Assembly (NCBI RefSeq): GCF_003967355.1
Contig: NZ_BIFH01000015.1
Span: 1-64,000, forward strand
Origin: Embleya hyalina
GTDB taxonomy: Bacteria; Actinomycetota; Actinomycetes; Streptomycetales; Streptomycetaceae
Direction: 5' to 3'
Length of the DNA: 64,000 nucleotides
The position numbers and the translations under genes are program-made. Positions 45,132 through 52,909 of this stretch are shown here, piece by piece; the first letter of the stretch is position 1; each line of letters starts with the position of its first letter. The notes beneath the pieces were generated by a model. The model was not told the DNA's origin, did no database searches, and saw only the letters and a program-made list of their open reading frames with translations.

Positions 45132-46400
45132 ATGGCCGGCATGACGGCTTCCACCCCAGGCTCCCCGTCCGTGCCCGCGTCCGGGTCCGGGTCCGCCGCC
45201 GGACGACGGGTCTCGGCCCGCGTCGGCGCCATCGCCGAGTCCGCGACGCTCGCGGTCGACGCCAAGGCCAAGGCGCTCAAGGCCGCCGGGCGTCCCGTGG
45301 TCGGCTTCGGCGCCGGCGAGCCGGACTTCCCGACGCCGGACTACATCGTGGACGCCGCGGTCGCGGCCTGTCGCGAACCGCGCTTCCACCGCTACACCCC
45401 GGCCGGCGGGCTGCCGGAGTTGAAGGCGGCGATCGTGGCCAAGACGCTGCGCGACTCGGGCCTGGCGGTGGATCCGGCGCGGGTCCTGGTCACCAACGGC
45501 GGCAAGCAGGCCATCCACGAAGCCTTCGCGGCCCTGCTCGACCCGGGCGACGAGGTGTTGGTGCCGGCGCCGTACTGGACCACCTACCCCGAGTCGATCA
45601 AGCTCGCGGGCGGCGTCCCGGTGGACGTGGTCGCCGACGAGAGCACCGGCTACCTGGTGTCGGTCGAGCAGTTGGAGGCGGCCCGGACGGAGCGCACCAA
45701 GGTCCTGGTGTTCGTCTCGCCGTCGAACCCGACCGGCGCGGTGTACTCCCGGGCGCGGATCGAGGAGATCGGGCGCTGGGCGGTCGAACACGGGTTGTGG
45801 GTGCTGACCGACGAGATCTACGAACACCTGGTCTACGACGACGCCGAGTTCGTCTCGATGCCGGTGGTGGTGCCGGAACTGGCGGACCGCTGCGTGATCG
45901 TCAACGGGGTGGCCAAGACCTACGCGATGACCGGCTGGCGGGTCGGGTGGATCATCGGCCCCCGGGACGTGGTGGCGGCCGCCGCGAACCTGCAGTCGCA
46001 CGCCACCTCCAACGTCTGCAACGTCGCGCAGGCCGCCGCGCTGGCCGCGCTGAGCGGCGACCTGTCGGCGGTGGACACGATGAGGACGGCGTTCGACCGG
46101 CGCCGGCGCACCATCGTGCGGATGCTGAACGAGATCCCGGGCGTCGAGTGCCCCGAGCCCAAGGGCGCCTTCTACGCCTATCCGTCGGTGAAGGGGGTGC
46201 TCGGCCGGGAGATCCGGGGCGCGCGTCCCGCGACCTCGGCCGAGTTGGCGGGGCTGATCCTGGACGAGGTCGAGGTGGCGGTGGTGCCGGGCGAGGCCTT
46301 CGGCACTCCGGGCTACCTGCGCCTGTCGTACGCGCTCGGCGACGAGGACCTGGTCGAGGGTGTGCGCCGGATCGCGGAATTGCTGGCCGAGGCGAAGTAG
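45132..46400 (+). CDS. PLP-dependent aminotransferase, aspartate/prephenate class I
   Basis: Fold-type I aminotransferase; relatives in this genomic position act on aspartate and sometimes prephenate. 422 residues. [20 protein letters not shown] and [14 protein letters not shown] open the enzyme, [11 protein letters not shown] is the Asn-Pro motif, and YEHLVYD follows. The Schiff-base lysine lies in [14 protein letters not shown]. The ATG at 45132 has GGGAC immediately before it; the ATG at 45141 is also plausible. It diverges from tRNA-Trp and is followed by add on the same strand. Confidence 0.93.
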   Translation: MAGMTASTPGSPSVPASGSGSAAGRRVSARVGAIAESATLAVDAKAKALKAAGRPVVGFGAGEPDFPTPDYIVDAAVAACREPRFHRYTPAGGLPELKAAIVAKTLRDSGLAVDPARVLVTNGGKQAIHEAFAALLDPGDEVLVPAPYWTTYPESIKLAGGVPVDVVADESTGYLVSVEQLEAARTERTKVLVFVSPSNPTGAVYSRARIEEIGRWAVEHGLWVLTDEIYEHLVYDDAEFVSMPVVVPELADRCVIVNGVAKTYAMTGWRVGWIIGPRDVVAAAANLQSHATSNVCNVAQAAALAALSGDLSAVDTMRTAFDRRRRTIVRMLNEIPGVECPEPKGAFYAYPSVKGVLGREIRGARPATSAELAGLILDEVEVAVVPGEAFGTPGYLRLSYALGDEDLVEGVRRIAELLAEAK

Positions 46401-46507
46401 CCGCACGTCGTCGTTCACGTCGAGGCCGCCGAAGTTTCCGCTCTCCTTCAGGGGGATCATCGGCGGTACCCCTCACGCGCGCGGGGCCGGTGGTCCATGA
46501 TCTGTGG

Positions 46508-47581
46508 ATGGATCGTCCCGCACGCGATGTCCGCACCCTCCCGAAGGCTCATCTCCACCTGCACTTCACGGGATCCATGCGGTCGGAAACCCTGTTGGAA
46601 CTGGCGGATCTGCACGGTGTGCGGCTGCCCGACTCGCTGACCTCGGGCCGACCGCCACGATTGCGGGCGACCGACGAACGCGGGTGGTTCCGCTTCCAGC
46701 GGCTGTACGACATCGCGCGCTCGTGTGTGCGCTCCGAGGACGACATGCATCGGCTGGTCCGCGAGGCGGCCGAGGACGATCGGGCCGAGGGGTCCGGGTG
46801 GCTGGAGATCCAGGTCGATCCGACCTCGTACGCGCCGCGCCTGGGCGGGCTGACCCCGGCCGTGGAGATCGTGCTGGACGCGGTGGAGGCGGCGCGGGCG
46901 GCGACCGGGATCGGGATCGCCGTGGTGATCGCGGCGAACCGGACCAAGCACCAGCTGGAGGCGCGTACGCTCGCGCGGCTCGCGGCGCAGTACACCGATC
47001 GCGGCGTGGTCGGGTTCGGGCTGTCCAACGACGAACGGCGGGGGCGGGCGCCCGCGTTCGAGCGGGCCTTCGAGATCGCCCGGCACGCGGGGCTGTTCGC
47101 GAATCCGCACGGCGGCGAGTTGGACGGGCCGCGCAGCATCAGGGACTGCGTGGACGTGTTGGGCGCGCGGCGGCTCGGGCACGGGATCCGGGTGGTGGAG
47201 GATCCCGAGTTGATGGCGGTGTTGGCCCGGCGGCGGATCGTATGCGAGGTGTGTCCGGCCTCCAACGTCGCGCTCGGCGTCTACGACAAGGCGGCGGACG
47301 TGCCGTTGCGGACGTTGTTCGAGGCGGGGGTGCCGATCGCGTTGGGCGCGGACGACCCGCTGCTGTTCGGGTCGCGGCTGGCCGCGCAGTATGAGCTGGC
47401 CCGGGACGAACACGAGTTCACCGACGCGGAGTTGGCGGAGTTGGCGCGGCAGTCGATCCTGGGCTCGGTGGCGCCGGCGCAGGTGCAGCGGGAATTGCTG
47501 GACGGGGTGGAGGGGTGGCTGGCTGGATCCGGTGCGGTGGTGGGGGCGGGGTTTGTGCCCACCCGCCCACCCGTTGCGTGA
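46508..47581 (+). CDS. add: Adenosine deaminase family protein
   Basis: Zinc-dependent purine deaminase fold, 357 residues. Zinc ligands: H17 and H19 in PKAHLHLHFTG, the His of NPHGGE (usually HAGE), the catalytic GHGIRV His, and the aspartates in GADDPLLFGS. The HFTG and PHGGE variants mark an actinobacterial subfamily, so the true substrate (adenosine or another aminopurine) is uncertain. ATG at 46508 chosen because the protein begins MDRPARDVRTLPKAH; the longer open frame is a shadow of the upstream gene. The last ~18 residues (GAVVGAGFVPTRPPVA) look like an extension created by the repeat element at 47549-47605. Confidence 0.88.
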   Translation: MDRPARDVRTLPKAHLHLHFTGSMRSETLLELADLHGVRLPDSLTSGRPPRLRATDERGWFRFQRLYDIARSCVRSEDDMHRLVREAAEDDRAEGSGWLEIQVDPTSYAPRLGGLTPAVEIVLDAVEAARAATGIGIAVVIAANRTKHQLEARTLARLAAQYTDRGVVGFGLSNDERRGRAPAFERAFEIARHAGLFANPHGGELDGPRSIRDCVDVLGARRLGHGIRVVEDPELMAVLARRRIVCEVCPASNVALGVYDKAADVPLRTLFEAGVPIALGADDPLLFGSRLAAQYELARDEHEFTDAELAELARQSILGSVAPAQVQRELLDGVEGWLAGSGAVVGAGFVPTRPPVA

Positions 47582-47605
47582 GGTGAAAGGCTGCGGATCT
47601 CGGGC
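47549..47605. repeat. Short dispersed element, copy A (start of the 101-bp array)
   Basis: GGTTTGTG, a 0-6 bp variable part, CCCACCCGCCCACCCGTT, about 14 variable bases and then GGCTGCGGATCT. The same blocks in the same order occur at 54013-54076. It covers the end of add, including its stop codon at 47579-47581, and leads into the tandem array. Confidence 0.7.
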
Positions 47606-47639
47606 AGGTGGCAAGCGAATCGGGCCCCGCGGCCGGAGC

Positions 47640-48360
47640 ATCGGGGTGCGGGTCGGGTGCCGAGGGTCGGGCGCCGAATCCGGCGGGTAGCGGGCTTCGG
47701 TGGGGGTCGGGTACCGGGTGTGGCGGGGCGTGGGGCTCGGTGGGGGTCGGGTGGTGGGGACCACGCGAGCACGGCTGGCACGCCGGAGTGCGGGCCGGTG
47801 CCGAAGACCGGGCCCCGGATCTGGCCGGGCGCGGACCTCGGTGGGGGCTGGGTGGTGGGGACCACGCGAGCACGGGCGGCGCGTCGGAGTGCGGGCCGGT
47901 GCCGAAGGCCGGGCGCCGGATCTGGCCGGGCGCGGGCCTCGGTGGGAGTCGGGTGGTGGGGATCACGCGAGTGCGGGCGGCACGTCGGAGTGCGGGCCGG
48001 GTGCCGAAGGCCGGGCCCCGGATCTGGCCGGGCGCGGGCCTCGGTGGGGGTCGGGTGGTGGGGACCACGCGAGTGCCGGCGGCGCGTCGGAGTGCGGGCC
48101 GGGTGCCGAAGGCCGGGCGCCGGATCTGGCCGGGCGTGGGGCTCGGTGGGGGTCGGGTGGTGGGGACCGCGCGAGTGCGGGCGGCACGTTGGAGTGCGGG
48201 ACCAGTGGTGAAGGTCGGGCGCCGGACCAGGCGGGCGCGGGCTTCCGTGGGGGTCGGGTGGTGAAGCCTCGCGGGCGCGGCCGGCGCGTCGGGGGGTCCG
48301 GTGCCGAGGGTTGGGTGTCGGACCTGGCGAAGCGCGGGCTTGCGTGGCGAGTGGGGGCGG
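47640..48360. repeat. 101/102-bp GC-rich tandem repeat array
   Basis: The anchor GTGGTGGGGA occurs at 47751, 47852, 47953, 48055 and 48157, with a variant at 48258, i.e. spacings of 101, 101, 102, 102 and 101. Units share CGGAGTGCGGGCC, GGATCTGGCCGGGCG and CTCGGTGGGGGTCGGG; copies at both ends are degenerate. It fills the 849-bp gap between convergent add and murB. Frames through it are Pro/Arg-rich on the minus strand but shift between units of 101 and 102 bp, so I do not call a gene. Confidence 0.88.
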
Positions 48361-48430
48361 TGCGTCGGGGTGTGGGGGCCGGTGGGGAAGGTTGGGGGCT
48401 TGGGGTGTGGGACGGGCCTCGGGGGTCGGG

Positions 48431-49483
48431 TCAGAGTTTGGCGTTGATGAGGACCGGTTCGTTGATCAGGGTGATGCCGAAGGTCGCGGCCACGCCGTCG
48501 CGGACCTCTCGGGCCAGGGCGAGGAGGTCTTCCGTGCTGGCCCGGCCGCGGTTGGTCAGGGCCAGGGTGTGCTTGGTGGAGATGCGGGCGCGGCCCTCTC
48601 CGTAGCCCTTGGTGAAGCCCGCCCGTTCGATCAGCCAGGCCGCGGAGGTCTTCACGTGGTCGGCGCCGGACGGGTAGCGGGGCGGGGTGACGTCGGGCCC
48701 CAGGTGCCGGGCGACGCGCGCGATGAGGTCGGCGAAGGCGTCGTGGGTCAGGATCGGGTTGGTGAAGAAGGAGCCCGCGCTCCAGGTGTCGTGGTCGGCG
48801 GCGTCCAGGACCATGCCCTTGCCGCGGCGCAGTTCGAGCACGGCGGCGCGGGCGGCGGCCGGTGAGACCCGCTCCCCCGGCTCGACGCCGAGCGCGCGGG
48901 CCAGTTCGGCGTAGCGGATCGGGGCCGAGCGGCCGTCGTCGTCGTGCAGCCGGAAGTGCACGCGCAGCACCACGAAGCGGTCGTCGCCCTTGAAGACGCT
49001 GTGCCGGTAGGTGAAGCGGCACTCGGCGGCGGTGAGCGTGCGCGGGCGGCGCTCGGCGCGGTCGTAGACCTCGACGGAGGTGATCGTCTCGGCGACCTCC
49101 TGGCCGTACGCCCCGACGTTCTGCACCGGGGTGGCACCCGCGCTGCCGGGGATGCCCGCGAGGCATTCGACGCCGGACAGGCCCGCGTCGACGGCGGCGG
49201 TGACCACGTCGTCCCAGGGCACGCCGGCGTCCACGCTCAGCGCGGTGCCGTCGACGCGCAGGTCCGTGGTGGCGATCCGCAGCACGTCGCCGGGGAAGCC
49301 GTCGTCGCCGACGACCAGGTTGCTGCCGCCGCCGAGCACGAGCAGCGGGGTGCCCTGCTCGTCGGCGGCGCGGACGACCGCCAGGATCGTGTCGGTGGTC
49401 GTGGCCGTGTGGAGCCGACGGGCCGGGCCGCCGAGGCGGAGGGTGGTCAGGGCGGCGAGGGGCGCGTCGGTTTCAGGCTGCAC
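48431..49483 (-). CDS. murB: UDP-N-acetylmuramate dehydrogenase
   Basis: FAD enzyme that reduces UDP-GlcNAc-enolpyruvate to UDP-MurNAc in peptidoglycan synthesis. 350 residues from a GTG. The FAD-binding PP-loop region is LVLGGGSNLVVGDDG, followed by GIPGSAGATPVQNVGAYGQE and the catalytic Ser block SAGSFFTNPIL. A C-terminal GYGEGRARISTKHTLALTNR is typical. It is last in the minus-strand run hadA-hadB-murB. Confidence 0.96.
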   Translation of the reverse strand: MQPETDAPLAALTTLRLGGPARRLHTATTTDTILAVVRAADEQGTPLLVLGGGSNLVVGDDGFPGDVLRIATTDLRVDGTALSVDAGVPWDDVVTAAVDAGLSGVECLAGIPGSAGATPVQNVGAYGQEVAETITSVEVYDRAERRPRTLTAAECRFTYRHSVFKGDDRFVVLRVHFRLHDDDGRSAPIRYAELARALGVEPGERVSPAAARAAVLELRRGKGMVLDAADHDTWSAGSFFTNPILTHDAFADLIARVARHLGPDVTPPRYPSGADHVKTSAAWLIERAGFTKGYGEGRARISTKHTLALTNRGRASTEDLLALAREVRDGVAATFGITLINEPVLINAKL

Positions 49484-49563
49484 CGTTGGATTCTCGCATC
49501 ACCCGCCCCGCGCCGGGCTCGGGCCGGCCCACCCGGGGCTCCGGGCGCACCCGGCCCTTGGGC

Positions 49564-49992
49564 TCAGGCCAGTTGCACCACGGCCCTGGGTACGCCCAGG
49601 ACCTTGGCGCCGGCGGCGGTGACCACGAGGTCCACTCGGGCCCGGCGGTCGTCCAGGAGCACCGCGACCTTGCCGGTGACCTCGATGGTCGCGCCCTCGA
49701 CGGTGTCCGGGACCACGACCGGCTTGGTGAAGCGCACGCCGAATTCGATCAGCGCGCCCGGGTCGCCGAGCCAGTCGGTGACCACGCGGGCGGCCTCGGC
49801 CATGGTGAACATCCCGTGCGCGATCACGTCGGGCAGGCCGACGTCGGTCGCGAACCGGCCGTTCCAGTGGATCGGGTTGAAGTCGCCCGACGCGCCCGCG
49901 TAGCGGACCAGGGTCTCCCGGGTGACCGGGAAGCTGCGCGTGGGCAGTTCGGTGCCGACCGCGACGTCGTCGAAGGAGATCTTGGCGGTCAT
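49564..49992 (-). CDS. HadB-like MaoC hotdog dehydratase, catalytic subunit
   Basis: 142 residues, a single hotdog domain with the R-hydratase signature YAGASGDFNPIHWN carrying the catalytic Asp and His. By position (after rpmG and HadA-like) and sequence it corresponds to mycobacterial HadB, the (3R)-hydroxyacyl-ACP dehydratase of FAS-II. The acyl substrate here is not known. The ATG is two bases after the upstream gene's stop, so the two subunits are made together. Confidence 0.9.
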   Translation of the reverse strand: MTAKISFDDVAVGTELPTRSFPVTRETLVRYAGASGDFNPIHWNGRFATDVGLPDVIAHGMFTMAEAARVVTDWLGDPGALIEFGVRFTKPVVVPDTVEGATIEVTGKVAVLLDDRRARVDLVVTAAGAKVLGVPRAVVQLA

Positions 49993-49994
49993 GG

Positions 49995-50453
49995 TCAGCT
50001 CTCCGATTCCCCGGCGGCGCGGGCCACCAGGCTCGACAGCGCGGTGACGACGTGCTCGCCCTCCACGGTCCTGACTTCGGCGCGGGTGGTGAGGACGTCG
50101 TTGCCCGCGAGGGACTTGATGTCGTCCACGGTGGTCACCACGGTCAGTCGGTCGCCGGCGCGGACCGGCCGGGTGTACGTGAACTTCTGGTCGCGGTGCA
50201 CCACGCGCGAGTAGTCCAGGCCCAACTCGGGGTCGTACACGACCTGGTCCGCGGCGCGCATCGTGACCACGATCGCGAAGGTCGGCGGCGCGATCACGTC
50301 GGGGTGACCGAGCGCCTTGGCCGCCTCGGGGTCGTTGTACGCGGGATCGGGGTCACCGATCGCGGCGGCGAACTCGCGGATCTTCTCCCGACCCACCTCG
50401 TACGGCTCGGTGGGCGGATAGGTCCGCCCGATGAACTTCGCGTCCAGCGGCAT
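49995..50453 (-). CDS. HadA-like MaoC N-terminal hotdog protein, partner subunit
   Basis: 152 residues from the ATG at 50453 (MPLDAKFIGRTYPPTEPYEV); codons open upstream belong to the intergenic region. A hotdog fold lacks the full R-hydratase motif; it has AIGDPDPAYNDPEAAKALGH instead. In mycobacteria HadA recognises substrate while HadB is catalytic, and the two heterodimerise. It follows rpmG, separated by a terminator hairpin. Confidence 0.88.
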   Translation of the reverse strand: MPLDAKFIGRTYPPTEPYEVGREKIREFAAAIGDPDPAYNDPEAAKALGHPDVIAPPTFAIVVTMRAADQVVYDPELGLDYSRVVHRDQKFTYTRPVRAGDRLTVVTTVDDIKSLAGNDVLTTRAEVRTVEGEHVVTALSSLVARAAGESES

Positions 50454-50524
50454 GAAGCGGTTCTCCCTGGTGGAGGCGGTGATGGCCGGCGAGCCGGCGG
50501 GGCAACGCTGCGGAGAATACGACA

Positions 50525-50558
50525 ACGAGGCCACCCCCCTCGTGGGGAGTGGCCTCGT
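50525..50558 (-). terminator. Terminator after rpmG
   Basis: ACGAGGCCAC (50525-50534) pairs perfectly with GTGGCCTCGT (50549-50558); an inner CCCC/GGGG strengthens it. On the minus strand it is followed by TGTCGTATT. It lies 22 bp after the rpmG stop. Confidence 0.7.
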
Positions 50559-50579
50559 CGGTGTCGGGGTGCGAAACGC

Positions 50580-50744
50580 CTAGCGGGTTTCGCGGTGCGC
50601 GGTGTGCGCGTTGCAGCGGGGGCAGTGCTTCTTCATCTCAAGACGGTCCGGGTCGTTGCGCCGGTTCTTCTTGGTGATGTAGTTCCGCTCCTTGCACTCC
50701 ACGCAGGCCAGCGTGATCTTCGGGCGGACGTCGGTGGCAGCCAC
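50580..50744 (-). CDS. rpmG: 50S ribosomal protein L33, zinc-binding (C+) form
   Basis: 54 residues from a [22 protein letters not shown], ending [14 protein letters not shown]. The two CxxC pairs (C14/C17 and C41/C44) are the zinc ligands. As with L36, S14 and S4 in this window, this is the zinc-requiring paralog. The gene follows the two tRNAs, as in mycobacteria. Confidence 0.96.
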   Translation of the reverse strand: MAATDVRPKITLACVECKERNYITKKNRRNDPDRLEMKKHCPRCNAHTAHRETR

Positions 50745-50820
50745 TGGAGTGCCTTCCTTGCGGTCAGGGGTGAATACAGCAAAAGCAGCCGATGCGGAGT
50801 CTCCCCCGAATCGGCTCGCT

Positions 50821-50896
50821 TGGTAGCGGCGACCGGACTTGAACCGGTGACACAGCGATTATGAGCCGCTTGCTCTACCGTCTGAGCTACGCCGCC
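50821..50896 (-). tRNA. tRNA-Met (anticodon CAT, elongator type)
   Basis: Minus-strand cloverleaf: acceptor GGCGGCG with CGCCGCT (one G-U pair), D-arm TAGCTCAGACGGTAGAGC, anticodon loop CTCATAA, T-arm ACCGGTTCAAGTCCGGT, and an encoded CCA end at 50821-50823. The acceptor pairs normally at position 1, so it is not the initiator. A lysidine-modified Ile tRNA also has CAT but is less likely at this location. Confidence 0.9.
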
Positions 50897-50941
50897 TCGA
50901 CGAGGCCCCCACCTGTCGCCAGGCGGGGATCCCATCGTCTG

Positions 50942-51014
50942 AGCCCCAATACGGAATCGAACCGTAGACCTTCTCCTTACCATGGAGACGCTCTACCGAC
51001 TGAGCTATTGGGGC
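50942..51014 (-). tRNA. tRNA-Thr (anticodon GGT)
   Basis: Minus-strand cloverleaf: acceptor GCCCCAA/TTGGGGC, D-arm TAGCTCAGTCGGTAGAGC, anticodon stem TCTCC/GGAGA with loop ATGGTAA, T-arm TACGGTTCGATTCCGTA. CCA is not encoded. It is transcribed with tRNA-Met and rpmG. Confidence 0.95.
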
Positions 51015-51024
51015 GAGCAGGAAA

Positions 51025-51030
51025 ACCATA
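51025..51030 (-). promoter_or_regulatory. -10 element of the tRNA-Thr/tRNA-Met/rpmG unit
   Basis: TATGGT on the minus strand, 11 bases before the tRNA-Thr 5' end. The best -35 (TTCCGA, about 18 bp upstream) is weak. Confidence 0.45.
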
Positions 51031-51079
51031 CACGCTGCCCGACACCGATCGGAAATCGATTGGCGCAACGCCCCCTGCC

Positions 51080-52909
51080 TCAGCCCTCGGTGGACCAAAC
51101 AGCCCTGGTCAGGGCCCCTTCGACGGTTTGCGCGTACACGGCCGCGGCCAGCCACGCAGCGGACAAAAGGTCGTTGTCGCCCGCGCGAAGACGCCCGAAA
51201 ACATCCCGTTCGCGGCCCGCCGCCACGTGCGTCAGACGCTCCACGAGCAGGGCTCCCGTGGCCAGTCCCACCCGACGCAGTCGGGCGCTGTCGCCGGCGG
51301 TGGAGCCGGCCAGGGCCAGGACGGGACGGCCGCCGCTGATCGCGCGTTCGACGTGCCGGTGCATCAGGTAGAGCGGGGCGGGCGGGGGCTCCTCGGCCGC
51401 GCCGGTTACGGACGGGGTCGGGTCGGCGGCGGGCAGGTCGGCGCGGTGCAGGCGCTCCAGGCCCAGGTCGATCCGGCCCAGGCGGTCCTCGGCGAGCCGC
51501 AGGGTCGGGCCCTCGCCGGGCGCGACGCCGACCGCGAGCGCCCGGATCGCCCGGTCGGCGCCGGGTTCGAGGCGGCCGACCACGCGCAGGCGCAGTCCGG
51601 GGCGGTCGGCGAGCAGGCGCAGGTTGTCCCGGTAGGCGAAGGCGGGGTCGGCGTGCGCGACGAGCAGGTGTACGGACTGCCCGGCGCATTCGGCGAGCAG
51701 GCGGTCCCGGGCGCCGGTGGTGGTGCCGAGCACGGTGACGTCGAGGAAGAGCAGGTCGGCGCCGGCGGGGCGGTCGTCGGGGGGCAGGTCGCGGTGGCCC
51801 ACGATCCGGTCGATCTGGGCGGACAGCGGGGTCTCCCACAGGGCCCGCAGCGGTTCGTCGGTCCAGGCCGCGCCGCTCGCTCGCGCGGCGCGGACGGCCT
51901 GGCCCGCGCCGAGCCGACCGTTGGCGGACACGGTGGCACCGGAGACGACGAGGCCGGCGCGGGTGAGCGCGACCGGGTCGATCGAGGTGTCGCCGAGCCG
52001 GATCGCGCGGGTGGCGGCGCCGATCGCCCGGTCGGCGCCGCCGGGGGCGACGTCGCCGATCGTGCGCAGGGTGCCGGCGGGGTCGACCGTGGTGGTGACC
52101 GCGCCGGCGAACCCCCGGGCGGTCAGGACGGGTTCGGTGAACAGGCCGTACAGGCGCAGCGAGCCGGCCGCGGCGTAGGCGCGGCGGGAGGTGCCGCGCA
52201 GCAGTTCGAGGGACTGCGGGTAGGCCGCCGCCGGGGTGCGCAACGCGTGGGCCACGTCCAGCAGTTCGCGCATGGCGGCGACGAGGTCGGCGAGCCGGTA
52301 CGCGGGGTCGCGGTCGCGGGCGGCGCGCAGGCCGGTGGCCACCGTGACGGCGGCGGCCGCGGCGCGGTGCAGGCCGGCGAGGCGGGCGGTGTGCGCGGCG
52401 CGGAGCAGGCCGGCCTGGAGTACGGCGCCGGCGCCGTCGACACCGGCGTCGACGATCGCGGCGCCGGCGGTCCAGAGGGCGTCGGCGGCGGCGCGTTCGG
52501 CGGGGGTGGGCTCGGCGGGGGTGGGGGACTCGGCGGTTGTTGCCGCCGGTTCCGCGGGCTCGGTCGTGTCGGGCGCGTCGGATGTGTTGGGTGTGTCGGT
52601 TTCGTCGGGGGCTTGGGGCTCGGCCACCGGGGCCGCGGCGGCGGCTGCGGCGCGGTGTACGCAGGCGGGAGCCAGCAGGCAGCTGCAGCGCAGGTCGGCG
52701 GTGGTGGTGACGGCGCCGGTCGGGATGTACAGGGTCAGTTCGGCGTCCTCGCCGACGGTGATCCGCACCGTGTCGCCGTCGTGTTCGATCGGGCAGGCGA
52801 GGAGTTTGCCGATCGCGGCGTCGAGGCGTTTGCGCAGGCGCGGGGTGAGTGCTTCGACGATGTCGGCGGTGACGTCGGGGGCGACCGGTGGGAGGCCCTG
52901 CGTGCTCAT
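51080..52909 (-). CDS. SWIM zinc-finger protein (YehQ-like), last gene of the MoxR-VWA operon
   Basis: 609 residues. Residues about 1-70 contain LTPRLRKRLDAAIGKLLACP. A SWIM finger follows with the pattern C75-x-C77-x5-C83-x-H85 (RCSCLLAPACVH). A Pro/Thr/Glu-rich linker (about 90-140) leads to a large alpha-helical region with no motif I recognise. SWIM fingers bind DNA or protein partners; the analogous E. coli gene is yehQ. The ATG overlaps the stop of the preceding DUF5682-VWA gene by four bases. Its 3' end lies 65 bp before the tRNA-Thr gene. The longer open frame through the upstream gene is a shadow. Confidence 0.85.
   Translation of the reverse strand: MSTQGLPPVAPDVTADIVEALTPRLRKRLDAAIGKLLACPIEHDGDTVRITVGEDAELTLYIPTGAVTTTADLRCSCLLAPACVHRAAAAAAAPVAEPQAPDETDTPNTSDAPDTTEPAEPAATTAESPTPAEPTPAERAAADALWTAGAAIVDAGVDGAGAVLQAGLLRAAHTARLAGLHRAAAAAVTVATGLRAARDRDPAYRLADLVAAMRELLDVAHALRTPAAAYPQSLELLRGTSRRAYAAAGSLRLYGLFTEPVLTARGFAGAVTTTVDPAGTLRTIGDVAPGGADRAIGAATRAIRLGDTSIDPVALTRAGLVVSGATVSANGRLGAGQAVRAARASGAAWTDEPLRALWETPLSAQIDRIVGHRDLPPDDRPAGADLLFLDVTVLGTTTGARDRLLAECAGQSVHLLVAHADPAFAYRDNLRLLADRPGLRLRVVGRLEPGADRAIRALAVGVAPGEGPTLRLAEDRLGRIDLGLERLHRADLPAADPTPSVTGAAEEPPPAPLYLMHRHVERAISGGRPVLALAGSTAGDSARLRRVGLATGALLVERLTHVAAGRERDVFGRLRAGDNDLLSAAWLAAAVYAQTVEGALTRAVWSTEG

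Noticed and set aside
44939-47581. 880-codon plus frame ending in the deaminase
   Set aside because: The first ~520 codons overlap the aminotransferase in another frame; the deaminase starts at 46508.
47640-48360. CRISPR array
   Set aside because: Units are contiguous and similar along the full length, with no repeat-spacer alternation and no cas genes.
47418-49166. Pro/Arg-rich minus frame through the 101-bp array
   Set aside because: Unit lengths alternate between 101 and 102 bp, so the frame is not maintained over all copies, and it overlaps murB and add.
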